The notes under the pieces are model-generated. The model saw nothing but the letters and a program-made list of their open reading frames with translations, did no database searches and had not been told where the DNA came from. The position numbers were made by a program, and so were the translations under genes. Shown one piece after another: positions 6,615 to 7,273 of a DNA stretch of 7,273 bases; within the stretch, counting starts at the first letter, position 1, and each line of letters begins with the position of its first letter. The DNA is taken from NCBI GenBank assembly GCA_035366835.1, contig DAOSIS010000054.1, forward strand, positions 1 through 7,273. Direction: 5' to 3'. The DNA comes from UBA6109 sp035366835 (GTDB taxonomy: Bacteria; Desulfobacterota; Syntrophia; Syntrophales; UBA6109).

Positions 6615-7273
6615 GTGTCAGTTTACGATACAAAGCCGTGGTTGCAATGGTATGATTCCGTGGTGGAACCTGAGATCAAGATTCCCGATGAAACGTATGT
6701 GGATCTGCTGGAAAGGGCCATCAGACACGATCCGGATCGGGCCGTGTTTCATTTTCTGGGCAGCACCTACACCTACAGAGACCTGGACAGGTATTCCGCC
6801 AGTTTTGCCGGGTATCTGGCCAGCCGGGGCTGTGTTTCGGGAGACGTTGTCGGGGTGAATCTTCCGAATACCCCCCAGTATCTGATTGCCCTGGCCGGCA
6901 TCCTGCGTGCGGGTTGCGTGGCCAGCGGGGTCTCGCCGCTCTTGACACCCAAGGAGATGGCCAATCAGATGAACGACACAAGCGTCAAGTGTCTGGTTAC
7001 GCTCGATGCCATTTTCGAAAATCGGGTGCAGAAAATCCGCGACGACGTTCCGTCACTGAAAAGTTGCATCGTCACGAATATTACCGACTTCCTGCCGCCG
7101 CACAAGAGATTCCTCGCGAAATTGCTGAAGAAGGTCCCCGTGGGGAAGGTTGAGCCGATCGCCGGCAAACAGGTCGTCTCCTTCATGGATGTCGTCCGGA
7201 ACTATGGGGCGTCGAGGCCGCAGGTGCGTATCGATCCCCAGGACACCTGCCTGATCCAGTATACGGGGGGGAC
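6615..7273 (+). CDS. AMP-forming acyl-CoA ligase (long-chain fatty-acid-CoA ligase type), 5' part
   Basis: Adenylate-forming enzyme that activates a carboxylic acid with ATP and CoA. Only 219 codons of an expected ~550 lie in the window. From the GTG start the protein opens MSVYDTKPWLQWYD and continues IKIPDETYVDLLERAIRHDPDRAVFHFLGSTYTYRDLDR (21-59), then VVGVNLPNTPQYLIALAGILRAG (78-100), the classic N-terminal ANL-superfamily pattern. A basic stretch, PPHKRFLAKLLKKVPVGK (161-178), is common in long-chain ligases. The window ends at QYTGG(T) (215-219), the start of the ATP-binding P-loop, so catalytic integrity cannot be judged. The start is chosen for AAGGAGG at 6599-6605 and because family members begin shortly before the PWLQWYD-like motif; an ATG at 6570 would add 15 residues (MKTEFLDTGRRRGCS). 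The 198-bp gap from the AtuA-like gene leaves open whether it is in the same operon. Substrate chain length cannot be read from this part. Confidence 0.9.
   Translation, partial: MSVYDTKPWLQWYDSVVEPEIKIPDETYVDLLERAIRHDPDRAVFHFLGSTYTYRDLDRYSASFAGYLASRGCVSGDVVGVNLPNTPQYLIALAGILRAGCVASGVSPLLTPKEMANQMNDTSVKCLVTLDAIFENRVQKIRDDVPSLKSCIVTNITDFLPPHKRFLAKLLKKVPVGKVEPIAGKQVVSFMDVVRNYGASRPQVRIDPQDTCLIQYTGG

Overview
The window is a GC-rich bacterial segment with every recognisable gene on the + strand, tightly packed and mostly preceded by strong Shine-Dalgarno sequences. It holds five complete genes and the start of a sixth, all concerned with acyl-CoA metabolism. The style (split acyl-CoA carboxylase subunits, an AtuA/DUF1446 protein, an AMP-forming acyl-CoA ligase) would fit a Desulfobacterota/deltaproteobacterial anaerobe, for example a Syntrophales-like organism. 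That assignment is inference from gene style only; no rRNA or other phylogenetic marker is present.

Layout: (1) 35-1651, carboxyltransferase (beta) subunit of a 3-methylcrotonyl-CoA/geranyl-CoA-type carboxylase. (2) 1742-3229, biotin carboxylase subunit with an intact active site. (3) 3275-3799, a small biotin carrier subunit with the AMKM biotinylation site and an N-terminal region that probably corresponds to the BT (beta-alpha interaction) domain. (4) 3828-4598, a crotonase-family enoyl-CoA hydratase that keeps one but not both classical catalytic glutamates. (5) 4629-6416, an AtuA-like (DUF1446) protein of unknown biochemical function. After a 198-bp gap containing an imperfect inverted repeat comes (6) 6615-end, the N-terminal part of a fatty-acyl-CoA ligase, cut by the window edge in its ATP-binding P-loop.

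Working model: the ligase activates a branched or isoprenoid-type acid to its CoA thioester; the three-part biotin enzyme carboxylates the beta-methyl-branched enoyl-CoA; the crotonase hydrates the resulting glutaconyl-CoA-type product; and the AtuA-like protein does something linked to this pathway. This is the logic of leucine/isovalerate (Liu) and acyclic terpene (Atu) catabolism. The window shows no HMG-CoA lyase or acyl-CoA dehydrogenase, so the true substrate is open.

The points most worth a second look are the AtuA-like gene in a non-pseudomonad-style operon, the carboxylase alpha chain split exactly at a linker that is continuous in fused homologues, the missing catalytic glutamate in the crotonase, and a perfect 11-bp inverted repeat inside the crotonase gene. 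I saw no mobile element, CRISPR array, tRNA or rRNA.
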